The notes: a model not told the origin generated them from the sequence alone. Counted from the stretch's first letter, positions 27,045 through 36,023 are shown. The stretch: 64,000 nt of DNA from Oscillospiraceae bacterium (GCA_017470325.1 JAFUES010000035.1:62001-126000); one strand, 5' to 3'. A program made the numbers and translations.

Positions 27045-27086
27045 AAGCCGCCGGACTACGAAAGGCTCGCAGTCCGGCGGCTTTGT
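27045..27086. terminator. Terminator at the end of the Lsr/Dha operon
   Basis: AAGCCGCCGGACT pairs with AGTCCGGCGGCTT around a 13-base loop, between convergent genes. Confidence 0.85.
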
Positions 27087-27114
27087 ATTTGTTATAGGAG
27101 TATCGTGGGGTGCT

Positions 27115-27417
27115 TCACGCCGCGGCGCTTTCGCGCTGTCGGTCCAGCCGACGGTTGCGGAAATACAGCACGATGTCGATGGAGACCATGGCGATGTCGG
27201 CGAAATAGAACCAGATGGAGTAGGCCCAGACGCCGGTGCGGCTGTAGGTGATCAGCTTGCCCAGCACGCCCACCAGGTAGCCGAACACGACAATGAATTC
27301 AAAGGTGACGCTCTTGCCCTTGGCGGTGCGGGAGCGCAGGGATTTGGCGATGTTGAAGGGCCAGGAAAAGCCGAAGGCGATCAGCATGCCGATCTCACAA
27401 AGCTGTACGATATCCAT
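27115..27417 (-). CDS. Small integral membrane protein, PQ-loop-like
   Basis: 100 residues with three hydrophobic segments. SWPFNIAKSLRSRTAKGKSVTFEFIVVFGYLVGVLGKLI resembles one PQ-loop/SemiSWEET unit, in which a proline-bearing first helix is followed by a T/S-x-G-x-S turn. SemiSWEETs of this size dimerise to move sugars. That is a structural analogy only; the protein may be an uncharacterised family. The frame ends in a basic and alanine-rich tail. Confidence 0.6.
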   Translation of the reverse strand: MDIVQLCEIGMLIAFGFSWPFNIAKSLRSRTAKGKSVTFEFIVVFGYLVGVLGKLITYSRTGVWAYSIWFYFADIAMVSIDIVLYFRNRRLDRQRESAAA

Positions 27418-27575
27418 AAGACTGCGACCTTTCTCCGGGCTGCTGCTAAAAATGGAGTGCCTTACTATGCAGCCGTTTTTTCATGTATGCGGAGCACAGT
27501 ATACCGCAAGGGGCGGCGATTGTCAATTTTGCCGACTGTCAGGCCCAATTTGTTCTTTAGATGGGAGATAGAATC

Positions 27576-27604
27576 TTGCACAGGATAGGCTAAAATGGTA
27601 AAAT
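27576..27604 (+). promoter_or_regulatory. Promoter of the panB-fhs-fchA-folD operon
   Basis: TTGCAC (27576-27581), 17-bp spacer, TAAAAT (27599-27604), about 80 bp upstream of panB. The 274-bp gap before panB otherwise holds no recognised element. Confidence 0.65.
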
Positions 27605-27691
27605 CCACAGAGGAATGGTATTTACGGATGCAGGGAAATATCGTATGATAGAACAGAGGTCGAAAGCGTAAAACGGAAAGGAGAAATCATC

Positions 27692-28528
27692 ATGGCTAAG
27701 AAAAAAATGACAGTACCGGATTTCAGGAAGTACAAAGAAGAGGGCCGCAAATTCGCCTATGCTACGGCCTATGATTACACAACCGCGTCTATCGTCAATG
27801 AGAGCGAAGTTGAGATCATCCTGGTGGGCGATTCCTTGGGCATGATCATGCTGGGCTATGATACCACGGTCGGCGTTACACTGGATGATATGATCCACCA
27901 CATCCGCCCGGTAGTCAAAGGGGCCCCGGACTCCTTCATTGTGGGCGATATGCCCTTTGGCTCTTACCAGGAGAGCCCGGAACAGGCCATCCGCAGCGCC
28001 TGCAGGATTTTGGCCGAGACCAATTGCGACTGCGTCAAGCTGGAAGGCGGCGTAGAGATGGCTGAGACGATCCGCCGCATGACCCAAGTAGGGATCCCGG
28101 TCATGGGGCATATCGGCCTTACGCCGCAGTCTGCCACCTCCTTCGGCGGATTTCGGATGCAGGGCGGAACGCCCGAAACGGCGAAGAAGCTGATCCAGGA
28201 CGCCAAGGCCATTGAAGCAGCGGGCGCGTTTTCTATCGTATTGGAATGTGTGCCCAGCGTGGTGGGCAAGGCCGTGGCGGAAGCTGTGAGCATCCCCATC
28301 CTCGGGATCGGCGCCGGGCCGGATGTGGATTGCCAGGTGCTGTTGACACACGATATGTTGGACATGTACGGCGGACACAAGGCCAAGTTCGTCAAAACCT
28401 TTGCGCATATTCGTGAGGAAATGATCAAGGGCCTGAACCAATTCCATGCCGAGACGATTTCCGGTGCCTTCCCCACACCGGAATACAGCTACAACCGGCA
28501 GGTGGAGATTCCGCCGCTGGATGACTGA
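27692..28528 (+). CDS. panB: 3-methyl-2-oxobutanoate hydroxymethyltransferase PanB-like
   Basis: 278 residues, a phosphoenolpyruvate/TIM-barrel superfamily enzyme. It transfers a hydroxymethyl group from 5,10-methylene-tetrahydrofolate to ketoisovalerate. ILVGDSLGMIMLGYDTT, VGDMPFGSYQ, CVKLEGG, GHIGLTPQS and LECVP are conserved, including the magnesium aspartates (GDS and GDM). No panC or panD is nearby; instead it leads three folate C1 genes. It may therefore feed or draw on the C1 pool rather than only make pantothenate, and the reverse reaction is conceivable. Ribosome site AAAGGAG. Confidence 0.85.
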   Translation: MAKKKMTVPDFRKYKEEGRKFAYATAYDYTTASIVNESEVEIILVGDSLGMIMLGYDTTVGVTLDDMIHHIRPVVKGAPDSFIVGDMPFGSYQESPEQAIRSACRILAETNCDCVKLEGGVEMAETIRRMTQVGIPVMGHIGLTPQSATSFGGFRMQGGTPETAKKLIQDAKAIEAAGAFSIVLECVPSVVGKAVAEAVSIPILGIGAGPDVDCQVLLTHDMLDMYGGHKAKFVKTFAHIREEMIKGLNQFHAETISGAFPTPEYSYNRQVEIPPLDD

Positions 28529-28594
28529 GCGGCGGCATCGGCGCGGGAAAAAGGAATACAGGCAACCATATAGAAATATTTCAGGAGGAGAATC

Positions 28595-30265
28595 ATGGGC
28601 TTCAAATCTGATATCGAAATTGCGCAGGAGGCAAAGCTGCTTCCCATCAATGATATAGCCGCCTCCCTGGGCATCCCAGAGGACGCGGTGGAAAATTACG
28701 GCCGCTACAAGGCCAAGCTGGATATCCACGCCCTGAAGGAGCTGCCGGAAAAGGGCAAGCTGATCCTGGTCACCGCCATCACCCCCACCCCCGCCGGCGA
28801 GGGCAAGACCACCACCTCCGTAGGTCTCACCGACGGCCTGCGGAAGATCGGCAAGAACGCCGTGGTTGCCCTGCGTGAGCCCTCCCTGGGTCCCGTGTTC
28901 GGCGTCAAGGGCGGCGCCGCCGGCGGCGGCTACGCCCAGGTGGTGCCTATGGAGGACATCAACCTCCACTTCACCGGGGACTTCCACGCCATCGGCGCGG
29001 CCAACAACCTGCTGGCCGCCATGCTGGACAACCACATCCAGCAGGGCAACAGCCTGGGTATCGACCCCAAAGCCATCACCTGGAAGCGGGCCGTGGACAT
29101 GAATGACCGGCAGCTGCGCCACATCGTGGACGGCCTGGGCGGCAAGGTGCAGGGTGTCCCCAGAGAGGACGGCTTTGAGATTACCGTGGCCAGCGAGATC
29201 ATGGCGGTGCTGTGTCTGGCCGCGGACCTGAAGGATCTGAAGGAGCGCCTGGCCCGGATCATCGTGGCCTACACCTACGACGGCAGGCCCGTCACCGCGG
29301 CCGACCTGAAGGCCCAGGGAGCCATGGCGGCTCTGCTGAAGGACGCCATCAAGCCCAACCTGGTGCAGACCCTGGAGGGCACCCCCGCCTTCATCCACGG
29401 CGGCCCCTTCGCCAACATCGCCCACGGCTGCAACTCCGTCACCGCTACCCGCACGGCCTTGAAGCTGGCGGACTACGTGGTCACCGAGGCGGGCTTCGCC
29501 GCCGACCTGGGCGCGGAGAAATTCGTGGACATCAAGTGCCGCATGGCAGGGCTCCACCCCTCTGCGGTCGTCATCGTCGCCACCGTCCGGGCACTGAAAT
29601 ACCACGGCGGCGTGCCGAAAGCCGATCTGAACAACGAAAACCTGGAAGCCCTGGAGAAGGGCCTGCCCAATCTGCTGCAGCATGTGGGCAATGTGAAGAA
29701 CGTGTTCGGCCTGCCCTGCGTGGTGGCCATCAACGCCTTTCCCACGGACACCGAGGCGGAACTCCGGCTGGTGGAAAAACGCTGCAATGAGCTGGGCGTG
29801 AACGTGGCCCTCTCGAAAGTCTGGGCCAAGGGTGGCGAGGGCGGCAAGGCCCTGGCTGAGGAAGTGGTGAAGCTCTGTGAGCAGCCCAACGATTTTGGCT
29901 TCACCTATCCCCTGAATATGCCCATCGAGGAGAAGCTGGAGACCATCTGCGAGCGCATCTACCACGCCGACGGTGTGGCGCTGACGCCCAACGCCAAAAA
30001 GCAGGCCCAGCAGCTGACGGAGCTGGGCTTCGGGGGGATGCCCATCTGCATGGCCAAGACCCAGTATTCCTTCTCCGACGACGCGGCCCTGCTGGGTGCG
30101 CCGAAGGGCTTCACTGTCACGGTGCGGAACCTGAAGGTCTCCGCCGGGGCGGGCTTCATCGTAGCGCTCACCGGCGACATCATGACCATGCCGGGTCTGC
30201 CCAAGGTCCCCGCCGCCGAGAAGATCGATGTGGACGAGAACGGAAAGATCACCGGGCTATTCTAA
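28595..30265 (+). CDS. fhs: Formate--tetrahydrofolate ligase
   Basis: 556 residues, the usual length. The ATP loop [16 protein letters not shown] (about 65-80), [26 protein letters not shown], and [22 protein letters not shown] are hallmark segments. It makes 10-formyl-THF from formate with ATP, or ATP in reverse. It follows panB and is the second gene of the C1 operon. Ribosome site CAGGAGGAG. Confidence 0.97.
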   Translation: MGFKSDIEIAQEAKLLPINDIAASLGIPEDAVENYGRYKAKLDIHALKELPEKGKLILVTAITPTPAGEGKTTTSVGLTDGLRKIGKNAVVALREPSLGPVFGVKGGAAGGGYAQVVPMEDINLHFTGDFHAIGAANNLLAAMLDNHIQQGNSLGIDPKAITWKRAVDMNDRQLRHIVDGLGGKVQGVPREDGFEITVASEIMAVLCLAADLKDLKERLARIIVAYTYDGRPVTAADLKAQGAMAALLKDAIKPNLVQTLEGTPAFIHGGPFANIAHGCNSVTATRTALKLADYVVTEAGFAADLGAEKFVDIKCRMAGLHPSAVVIVATVRALKYHGGVPKADLNNENLEALEKGLPNLLQHVGNVKNVFGLPCVVAINAFPTDTEAELRLVEKRCNELGVNVALSKVWAKGGEGGKALAEEVVKLCEQPNDFGFTYPLNMPIEEKLETICERIYHADGVALTPNAKKQAQQLTELGFGGMPICMAKTQYSFSDDAALLGAPKGFTVTVRNLKVSAGAGFIVALTGDIMTMPGLPKVPAAEKIDVDENGKITGLF

Positions 30266-30314
30266 GATCGAATCCCCTCACAGCCGCGCATTGCGGCTGC
30301 CGAAAGGAGAAAGT

Positions 30315-30953
30315 ATGAGCGAGAAATGGATGCTGCACAGCTGCGCCGCTTTTACGGAGAAGCTGGCTTCCAGAGATCCGGTGCCCGGAGGCGGCGGGGC
30401 GGCGGCCCTGATGGGCGCCCTTGGGGCGGCCCTGTGTGAGATGGCGGGCAACCTGACCGTGGGGAAAAAGAAATACGCGGTCTATGAGGATGATCTGCGC
30501 CGGATGATCACCGAGGCGGACGCGCTGCGCCAGCGGCTGCTGGAACTGATCGACGAGGACGCCCGGGCCTTTGTGCCCCTGTCCAAGGCCTACTCTCTGC
30601 CCAAGGACAGCCCGGATTATGAGGACACTTTGCGCTTTGTCACCATCAACGCCTGCAAGGCGCCCTACGAAATGATGGAGAGCTGCGCCAAGGCCGTCAC
30701 CCTGTTGGAAGAGATGCAGGAGAAGTGCAGCGTGCTGATGATCTCCGACGTGGGCTGCGGCGCCATCGCCGCGAAAGCCGCCCTGGAAGCGGCGGCCATG
30801 AATGTGTTCATCAACACCCGCTCCCTGCCCGGTGACGGTGAGGCCCTGCTGATGGAGCTGAAGGCGGAGGCCCTGCTCAGCGAGTATGTGCCGAGAGCGC
30901 AGAAGATCGCGGATTCGGTGATGGAGAGTCTGCGGAGGAGGAACAATGGCTGA
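30315..30953 (+). CDS. fchA: Methenyltetrahydrofolate cyclohydrolase / cyclodeaminase family (FchA)
   Basis: 212 residues, all-helical FTCD_C family. RDPVPGGGGAAALMGALGAALCEMAGNLTVGKKKY is the conserved folate-binding helix pair, and ISDVGCGAIAAKAALEAAAMNVFIN is the second family block. It interconverts methenyl- and formyl-THF between Fhs and FolD. The ATG at 30315 follows AAAGGAG. Its end overlaps folD by eight bases. Confidence 0.9.
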   Translation: MSEKWMLHSCAAFTEKLASRDPVPGGGGAAALMGALGAALCEMAGNLTVGKKKYAVYEDDLRRMITEADALRQRLLELIDEDARAFVPLSKAYSLPKDSPDYEDTLRFVTINACKAPYEMMESCAKAVTLLEEMQEKCSVLMISDVGCGAIAAKAALEAAAMNVFINTRSLPGDGEALLMELKAEALLSEYVPRAQKIADSVMESLRRRNNG

Positions 30954-31803
30954 GATCTTAAAAGGTGCGCCTGTGGCGGCGGCCATTACCGTGGAACTGA
31001 CTGCCCGGGCCGAAAGATTGAAGGCGGCGGGTGTCACGCCCTGCCTGGCCATCCTGCGTGTAGGTGAACGGCCGGAGGATCTGACCTATGAGCGGGGCGC
31101 GATGAAGCGCTGCGAGAAGATCGGGATCCGGGTGGTCTCTGTGATCCTGCCCGCCGACTGCAGTCAGGAGGACCTGCTGGCGCAGCTCCGGGCCATTAAC
31201 GAAGATGCAGCCATCCACGGCTGTCTGATGTTCCGTCCCCTGCCCGGGCACCTGGACGAGCAGGCGGCCTGCGAGGCCCTGATGCCGGAAAAGGACGTGG
31301 ACAGCATGACGGCTGCGTCCCTCAACACGGTGTTCACCGGCCGGGGCAAGGGCTATGCCCCCTGCACGGCCCAATCCTGCCTGGAGATCCTGGACCACTA
31401 TGGCTACGACCCCGCCGGGAAGCATGTGGCGGTCATTGGCCGGAGCTTGGTCATCGGCAAGCCGGTGTCCATGATGCTGCAGAGCCGCAATGCCACCGTC
31501 ACCATGTGTCACACCAAGACTGTGGATATGCCCGCGGTGTGCCGCAGTGCGGAGATCCTGGTGGTGGCCGCCGGCAAGGCGGGCGTGGTGGACGAGCGTT
31601 TTACCCATCCTGAGCAGGTGATCATCGATGTGGGCATCAACGCCGCGCCCGGCGGCGGTATCTGCGGCGACGTGCAGTTTGACGCGGTGGAGCCGCGGGT
31701 CCGGGCCATCAGTCCGGTGCCCGGCGGCGTAGGCGCCGTCACCACGGCGGTGCTGTGCAAGCATGTGATCGAAGCGGCCGAGAAAGCGGCAGCCGGAGCC
31801 TGA
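30946..31803 (+). CDS. folD: Bifunctional methylene-THF dehydrogenase / methenyl-THF cyclohydrolase
   Basis: 285 residues. The catalytic lysine region YERGAMKRCEKIGI, PLPGHLDE, DVDSMT, PCTAQSCLEILDHYG, GRSLVIGKPVSMMLQ and the C-terminal PVPGGVGAVTTAVL are in the usual order. The first box reads YERGAMKRC where YVRNKKKAC is usual, a mild divergence. It supplies the methylene-THF that PanB uses. The start overlaps fchA and its ribosome site GGAGGA is within it. Confidence 0.93.
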   Translation: MAEILKGAPVAAAITVELTARAERLKAAGVTPCLAILRVGERPEDLTYERGAMKRCEKIGIRVVSVILPADCSQEDLLAQLRAINEDAAIHGCLMFRPLPGHLDEQAACEALMPEKDVDSMTAASLNTVFTGRGKGYAPCTAQSCLEILDHYGYDPAGKHVAVIGRSLVIGKPVSMMLQSRNATVTMCHTKTVDMPAVCRSAEILVVAAGKAGVVDERFTHPEQVIIDVGINAAPGGGICGDVQFDAVEPRVRAISPVPGGVGAVTTAVLCKHVIEAAEKAAAGA

Positions 31804-31824
31804 ACGCCGCAGCACGGGCAAAAG

Positions 31825-31872
31825 AAACCTCCCGTACCGTGACCTAAAAAGTCGCGATACGGGAGGTTTTTT
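31825..31872. terminator. Terminator after folD
   Basis: AAACCTCCCGTA pairs with TACGGGAGGTTT around a 21-base loop that can itself pair (CGTGAC/GTCGCG), then TTTTT. Confidence 0.85.
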
Positions 31873-31892
31873 CATAGAATGCTTGCGGCGGC

Positions 31893-31946
31893 TCACCAAT
31901 CGCGGTCCCAGTCGGTACTGCCGCAGTGGTCGCATTTGACCTTCAT
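31893..31946 (-). CDS. 17-residue CxxC micropeptide, coupled to the upstream gene
   Basis: The minus strand encodes MKVKCDHCGSTDWDRDW, too short for ordinary gene finders. Its ATG overlaps the stop of the 94-residue gene upstream (ATGA), so it would be translated by re-initiation. CDHCG is the half of a zinc ribbon, and the rest is acidic and tryptophan-rich. It could be a real micropeptide, or the remnant of a longer zinc-ribbon protein. No separate ribosome site is evident. Confidence 0.4.
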   Translation of the reverse strand: MKVKCDHCGSTDWDRDW

Positions 31947-32227
31947 GATTTGATTTTACCCTTGGCCAGATAATAGATCATGAAGCGGTGGCGGATCTCC
32001 TTTACGTCGGGTCCGCCGCCCGAGAAGATCACCTTGGAGCATGGCAGAACGATGAAGCCGCCGATGACCTGGTCCGCGCCGATGACCTCATCCGGCATTT
32101 CCGTCACCTCCACCTCACAGGCGCCGAAGCGAAAGCGGCCGGGGGCGACCTCCTCCACATCTTCTTGGCTGCGGAAAAAGCCCTCCGCCCGGGCATAGGG
32201 GATCGCCCATTTTTCCGGAAAAATCAT
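31943..32227 (-). CDS. Hypothetical protein, 94 residues
   Basis: A mostly soluble protein with no family recognised. The N-terminal part is charged, EVTEMPDEVIGADQVIGGFIVLPCSKVIFSG reads as alternating beta strands, and the end is basic (AKGKIKS). The ATG at 32227 is chosen because AGGAGGTACTT precedes it; the frame stays open to 32470 but the longer start is unsupported. It has its own minus-strand promoter and is followed by the overlapping micropeptide. Confidence 0.65.
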   Translation of the reverse strand: MIFPEKWAIPYARAEGFFRSQEDVEEVAPGRFRFGACEVEVTEMPDEVIGADQVIGGFIVLPCSKVIFSGGGPDVKEIRHRFMIYYLAKGKIKS

Positions 32228-32314
32228 AAGTACCTCCTGCTGCTGAAAACAGATCTGCCGGGCCCTCGCCGCAGCGGTTCGAGGGCCGGATCGTATGTGT
32301 TCGGATTCACCTCT

Positions 32315-32343
32315 ATCATATACCAAAACGCGCCGCTTGGAAA
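32315..32343 (-). promoter_or_regulatory. Probable promoter of the 94-residue hypothetical gene
   Basis: On the minus strand TTTCCA (plus 32338-32343) and TATGAT (plus 32315-32320) are 17 bp apart. A GCCCTC/GAGGGC hairpin lies in the leader at about 32260-32286. The 310-bp gap 32228-32537 holds only this and the divergent promoter at 32408. Confidence 0.5.
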
Positions 32344-32407
32344 GTCTTTCTTTTTCCGCGCGGGCAGATGCGCAGGCGCCCGGCCATGACAAGAGCTTGA
32401 CGATGGC

Positions 32408-32436
32408 TTGCAAGCGACGCGTTTTTGAAGTATGAT
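32408..32436 (+). promoter_or_regulatory. Promoter of the iron-containing alcohol dehydrogenase gene
   Basis: TTGCAA (32408-32413), 17-bp spacer, TATGAT (32431-32436), about 100 bp upstream of the gene. Confidence 0.6.
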
Positions 32437-32537
32437 AGGTCAAAAGACAAATGACCGACTGGGGAAGCACTGGCGTTGCGATGCGTCATCTCCGGCCGCC
32501 ACTTGATTTTACGGAACATCAGAGGAGGAACGCGAAT

Positions 32538-33749
32538 ATGGGCGCGATCAAAAAGGCGTATTACCGCAGCTTTCAGGCGGTATTCAATGTGGGGGCGCGG
32601 GCCCTGTACTGGCGGCGGCCGATCCCGGTCTCCGGCGTGGGCAGCGTGCAGAAGATCCCGGAGCTGCTGAAAAAGGAGAAGGTCAGCAAGGTCATGGTGG
32701 TCACAGGCCCCACCGTGGGCAAGCGCCTGGCGCCCAGGATCCTGGCGGAGCTGGACAAGGCGGGCATCCAATATACGCACTTTTCTGAGGTGGAGGCCAA
32801 CCCCTCCGTGAACACGGTCAATAAGATCCAGAAGCTGTATCTGGAAAGCGGCTGCGAGGGCTTTATCGCCATCGGCGGCGGTTCGCCCATGGACGCGGCC
32901 AAGGCCGCCGCGGCGCGGGTGGTGCGACCCCGGACCTCTGTGGGCCAGATGGCCGGTCTGCTGAAGGTGGGTAAAAAGATCCCGCCCTATATCGCGGTAC
33001 CCACCACCGCCGGTACCGGCTCGGAGACCACTATCGCCGCCGTCATCACCGACAGCGACACCCACCATAAATACGCCCTGATGGATCTGCACCTGGTGCC
33101 CAAGTACGCGGTGCTGGATCCGGAAATGACCCGGGACCTGCCCAAAAAGATCACCTCCACTACCGGCATGGACGCGCTGACCCATGCGGTGGAAGCCTAT
33201 GTGTGCTGGACCTACAACACCAATGAGAGCATCCGCCTGGCCGAGGAGGCTGTGTGTGAGATCTTCCGTTACCTGGAGCGGGCGTACAACGACGGCAACG
33301 ACATGGAGGCCCGGACCCAGATGCTCATCGCCGCCTACAAGGCGGGCTTCGCCTTTACCCGGGCGGGCGTGGGCAATGTACACGCCATCGCTCACACCCT
33401 GGGCGGCCTGTACAACACGCCCCACGGCCTGGCCAACGCTGTGATCCTGCCCATCGTGCTGGAGGACTACGGTGAGGCGGTCCATGAGAAGCTGGCCCAT
33501 CTGGCGGAGCTGACCGGCGTGAAGTTCACCGGGACCGACGCGGAGAAGGCCAGGGCCTTTATCGACGAGATCCGCGCCATGAACCGGCGCATGGACATCC
33601 CCACAGGCTTTGATTTCATCCAGGAGAAAGACATCCCACAGATGATCGAGTGGGCACTGGCGGAGGCAAATCCCGTCTACCCGGTGCCTGTAGTCTATGA
33701 TAAGAAGCGCTGTGAGAAGGTCATCCGCCGCATCATCGCGGAGGCCTGA
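32538..33749 (+). CDS. Iron-containing alcohol dehydrogenase
   Basis: 403 residues of the group III (Fe-ADH) family, NAD(P)-dependent. The dinucleotide loop is GGGSPMDAAKAAAARV, TTAGTGSETT follows, and the metal ligands lie in GMDALTHAVEAY and the HAIAHTLGG...PHGLANA region. The GGGSxxD loop with aspartate is normal for the family. The substrate (butanol, ethanol, lactaldehyde or another carbonyl) cannot be told. The ATG at 32538 follows GAGGAGG; the gene is monocistronic. Confidence 0.9.
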   Translation: MGAIKKAYYRSFQAVFNVGARALYWRRPIPVSGVGSVQKIPELLKKEKVSKVMVVTGPTVGKRLAPRILAELDKAGIQYTHFSEVEANPSVNTVNKIQKLYLESGCEGFIAIGGGSPMDAAKAAAARVVRPRTSVGQMAGLLKVGKKIPPYIAVPTTAGTGSETTIAAVITDSDTHHKYALMDLHLVPKYAVLDPEMTRDLPKKITSTTGMDALTHAVEAYVCWTYNTNESIRLAEEAVCEIFRYLERAYNDGNDMEARTQMLIAAYKAGFAFTRAGVGNVHAIAHTLGGLYNTPHGLANAVILPIVLEDYGEAVHEKLAHLAELTGVKFTGTDAEKARAFIDEIRAMNRRMDIPTGFDFIQEKDIPQMIEWALAEANPVYPVPVVYDKKRCEKVIRRIIAEA

Positions 33750-33777
33750 ACGCCGGTGTAAAAAACAGAGCTGCAAA

Positions 33778-33807
33778 ACGGCAGCCGCCCGATCGGGCGG
33801 CTGCCGT
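33778..33807. terminator. Bidirectional terminator between Fe-ADH and TauE-like genes
   Basis: ACGGCAGCCGCCC pairs with GGGCGGCTGCCGT with loop GATC; A-rich upstream bases give a T run on the minus strand. Confidence 0.75.
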
Positions 33808-33830
33808 CAGTCTCTATGAAAGGAAAACGC

Positions 33831-34589
33831 TCATTCTGTCAGGATCTTGATGAGCAAAAGAGCCAGCACCACCAGGATGATGGGCCGTACGATCTTCGTC
33901 CCTTTGCTCAGCACCAGGCCGGAGCCGATATAGTTGCCCAGCATGTTGCAGGCGGCAGCTGCCAACCCCAGGGGGATCAGCACCGTCCCGTTGAGAAGAA
34001 AGACCACCAGCGAGGTGATGTTGGTGGTCAGATTGATGACCTTGGCCTGGGCGTTGGCGGCGCCCACGCTGAGCTTGGCAAAAACCGTAAAGGCGATGAT
34101 GAGAAAGGTCCCGGTGCCGGGGCCGTAAAAGCCGTCGTAGATGCCGATGAGCAGGGAGGCCAGGATGCAGACCGTCAGCGTGTGCCGGTCCACGACGACG
34201 ACGTCGCTGCCGGACTCAGGGAAAAGCCGCTTGTTGAGCACAAAGAAGGCCGCCACCGGCAGGGCGATAAAGAGGATGTAGCGGATCAGCTGCTCGCTCG
34301 CCAACAGGGACAGGTTGGAGCCTATAGCGGAGCCGACCATGGCCGCCGCGACCCCGGGAATCACCAGCTTGAAATTGACCAGCCCTTGGCGGATGAAGCG
34401 GGCGGTGGCCAGGGAGGTGCCGCAGGCGGAGGACAGCTTGTTGGTGCCGATGGCCAGATGCATGGGCAGGCCGGCGAAGATATAGGCCGGCAGGGAGATG
34501 AGCCCTCCGCCCCCGGCGATGGAATCCACAAAGCCGGCCAGAAACAGCAGCGGGCAGACGATCAAAAACATTTTCGGCGTCAGCGCCAT
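33831..34589 (-). CDS. TauE/SafE-family sulfite/organosulfonate exporter
   Basis: 252 residues with about eight hydrophobic segments. The N-terminal GFVDSIAGGGGLISLPAYI and the second-half GIYDGFYGPGTGTFLIIAFT are the two related motifs of the TauE/SafE (DUF81) fold. It exports small anions such as sulfite or sulfoacetate, or acts on sulfonate metabolism; the substrate is not shown. The ATG at 34589 follows AAGAAGGGA. It is transcribed divergently from the ThrE genes. Confidence 0.88.
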   Translation of the reverse strand: MALTPKMFLIVCPLLFLAGFVDSIAGGGGLISLPAYIFAGLPMHLAIGTNKLSSACGTSLATARFIRQGLVNFKLVIPGVAAAMVGSAIGSNLSLLASEQLIRYILFIALPVAAFFVLNKRLFPESGSDVVVVDRHTLTVCILASLLIGIYDGFYGPGTGTFLIIAFTVFAKLSVGAANAQAKVINLTTNITSLVVFLLNGTVLIPLGLAAAACNMLGNYIGSGLVLSKGTKIVRPIILVVLALLLIKILTE

Positions 34590-34664
34590 AATATCCCTTC
34601 TTTCTCTTGCGGAGCACATTTTGCCACAGCGGCAACAATTTGTCAAATGTTCTTTTGAAACCCC

Positions 34665-34693
34665 TTGCATTGCGGCGGCGACTGTGATATAAA
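34665..34693 (+). promoter_or_regulatory. Promoter of the split ThrE exporter operon
   Basis: TTGCAT (34665-34670), 17-bp spacer, TATAAA (34688-34693), in the 194-bp divergent region. Confidence 0.6.
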
Positions 34694-34783
34694 GAGTGTC
34701 CTGCCAAGGAAAAACAAGATCTGCCGCATGTACGCAGGCGGCGGGTCTTCGTATCGATATCGGATAAGAGGAGCATCGAAGAG

Positions 34784-35557
34784 ATGACACTTTCAAAGGA
34801 AGAGCAGAGCGTGCTGTTGGACTGTCTGTTGGAGATGGGCGAGCTGTTGTTGGACGCCGGTGCGGAGATCAGCCGCGTGGAGGATACTCTGACCCGTATG
34901 GGGACCGCCTACGGCGCGCAAAGGATGGATGTGTTTGTGATCACCTCCATCATCAGCATGACCATGGAATTTCCCGGCCAGGAGGCCCTGACCGAGACCC
35001 GGCGCATCCGCGCCAACGGGCAGACGGATTTTTACCGGGTGGAAAAGCTCAACGAGCTGAGCCGGACTTGCTGCGCCGGGCCGCTGCCGCTGCCGGAGCT
35101 CCGGCAGCGGCTGGATCGGATTGCCGCCGGGCGCAAGCCCTTTGCCGCCGTACTGGGCGGCAGCGTTCTGGCGGGCGGCAGCTTCGCCCTGTTTTTCGGC
35201 GGGACGCTATGGGACGGGCTGGCCGCCGCCGTGTTTGCCGCGGCGATCTGCTTCCTGCAGGATCGGCTGGGCCATACCCGGCTCAATGCCGCGGCCTTCA
35301 ACCTGCTGATCTCGCTGCTGATCGGTCTGGGCGTGGGCCTTGCCGCGGCGGTACTTCCGGCTTTGCATATGGACAAGATCCTGATCGGCGACATCATGCT
35401 GCTGATCCCGGGTCTGGCCATGACCAATGCCATTCGCAACATGCTGCTGGGGGACACCATATCCGGCGTTGTGCGTCTGGCGGAGAGCCTGATCTGGGCG
35501 GCGGCCCTGGCGGGCGGCTTTATGGTGGCGCTGACGGTGGTCAATGTTCTGCACTGA
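34784..35557 (+). CDS. Threonine/serine exporter ThrE, N-terminal half
   Basis: 257 residues. A cytoplasmic start with LLDAGAEISRVEDTLTRM, the ThrE signature, leads into VFVITSIISMTMEF and four to five hydrophobic segments in the second half. Together with the next gene it makes the complete ThrE, which exports threonine and serine. The split into DUF1212 and DUF3815 proteins is common in Bacillota. The next gene starts 11 bp downstream. Confidence 0.9.
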   Translation: MTLSKEEQSVLLDCLLEMGELLLDAGAEISRVEDTLTRMGTAYGAQRMDVFVITSIISMTMEFPGQEALTETRRIRANGQTDFYRVEKLNELSRTCCAGPLPLPELRQRLDRIAAGRKPFAAVLGGSVLAGGSFALFFGGTLWDGLAAAVFAAAICFLQDRLGHTRLNAAAFNLLISLLIGLGVGLAAAVLPALHMDKILIGDIMLLIPGLAMTNAIRNMLLGDTISGVVRLAESLIWAAALAGGFMVALTVVNVLH

Positions 35558-35568
35558 GGAGGGATAGC

Positions 35569-35997
35569 ATGCACAATATCATCATCCAGCTGGTGACGGC
35601 GTTCACCGGCTCTCTGGGCTTTTCCCTGCTGTTCGGCCTGCGCAAGCGCTATCTGCCTCTGACCTCCCTGGGCGGCATGCTGGCCTGGGGGATCTATCTG
35701 GCGGTGGACGCCTGGCTGCAGAGCGGCTTTCTGGCCTGCCTGCTGGGCGCGGCTTTCGCGGTGCTGTACGCGGAGCTGCTGGCCAGACGGCTGAAGACCC
35801 CGGCGATCCTGTTTGTGATCCCGGCGATCCTGCCCCTGGTGCCGGGGAGCTTCCTCTATTACGCCATGAGCAGCGCGGTCCGGGGCGAGCTGGAGCTGGC
35901 CCGCAGTTACGGCAGACAGACTGCGCTTTATGCCCTGGCCATCGCCGCCGGCATCAGCTTTATGATCGCCGCCCGAGAGCTGCGCACCAGACGCTGA
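35569..35997 (+). CDS. Threonine/serine exporter ThrE, C-terminal half (ThrE_2)
   Basis: 142 residues, four to five hydrophobic segments; TPAILFVIPAILPLVPGSFLYYAM is the conserved ThrE_2 block. The ATG follows GAGGAGGG. It is the partner of the preceding subunit. Confidence 0.9.
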   Translation: MHNIIIQLVTAFTGSLGFSLLFGLRKRYLPLTSLGGMLAWGIYLAVDAWLQSGFLACLLGAAFAVLYAELLARRLKTPAILFVIPAILPLVPGSFLYYAMSSAVRGELELARSYGRQTALYALAIAAGISFMIAARELRTRR

Positions 35998-36023
35998 GAC
36001 AGGCCAAAATCGGATAAGAAGCA

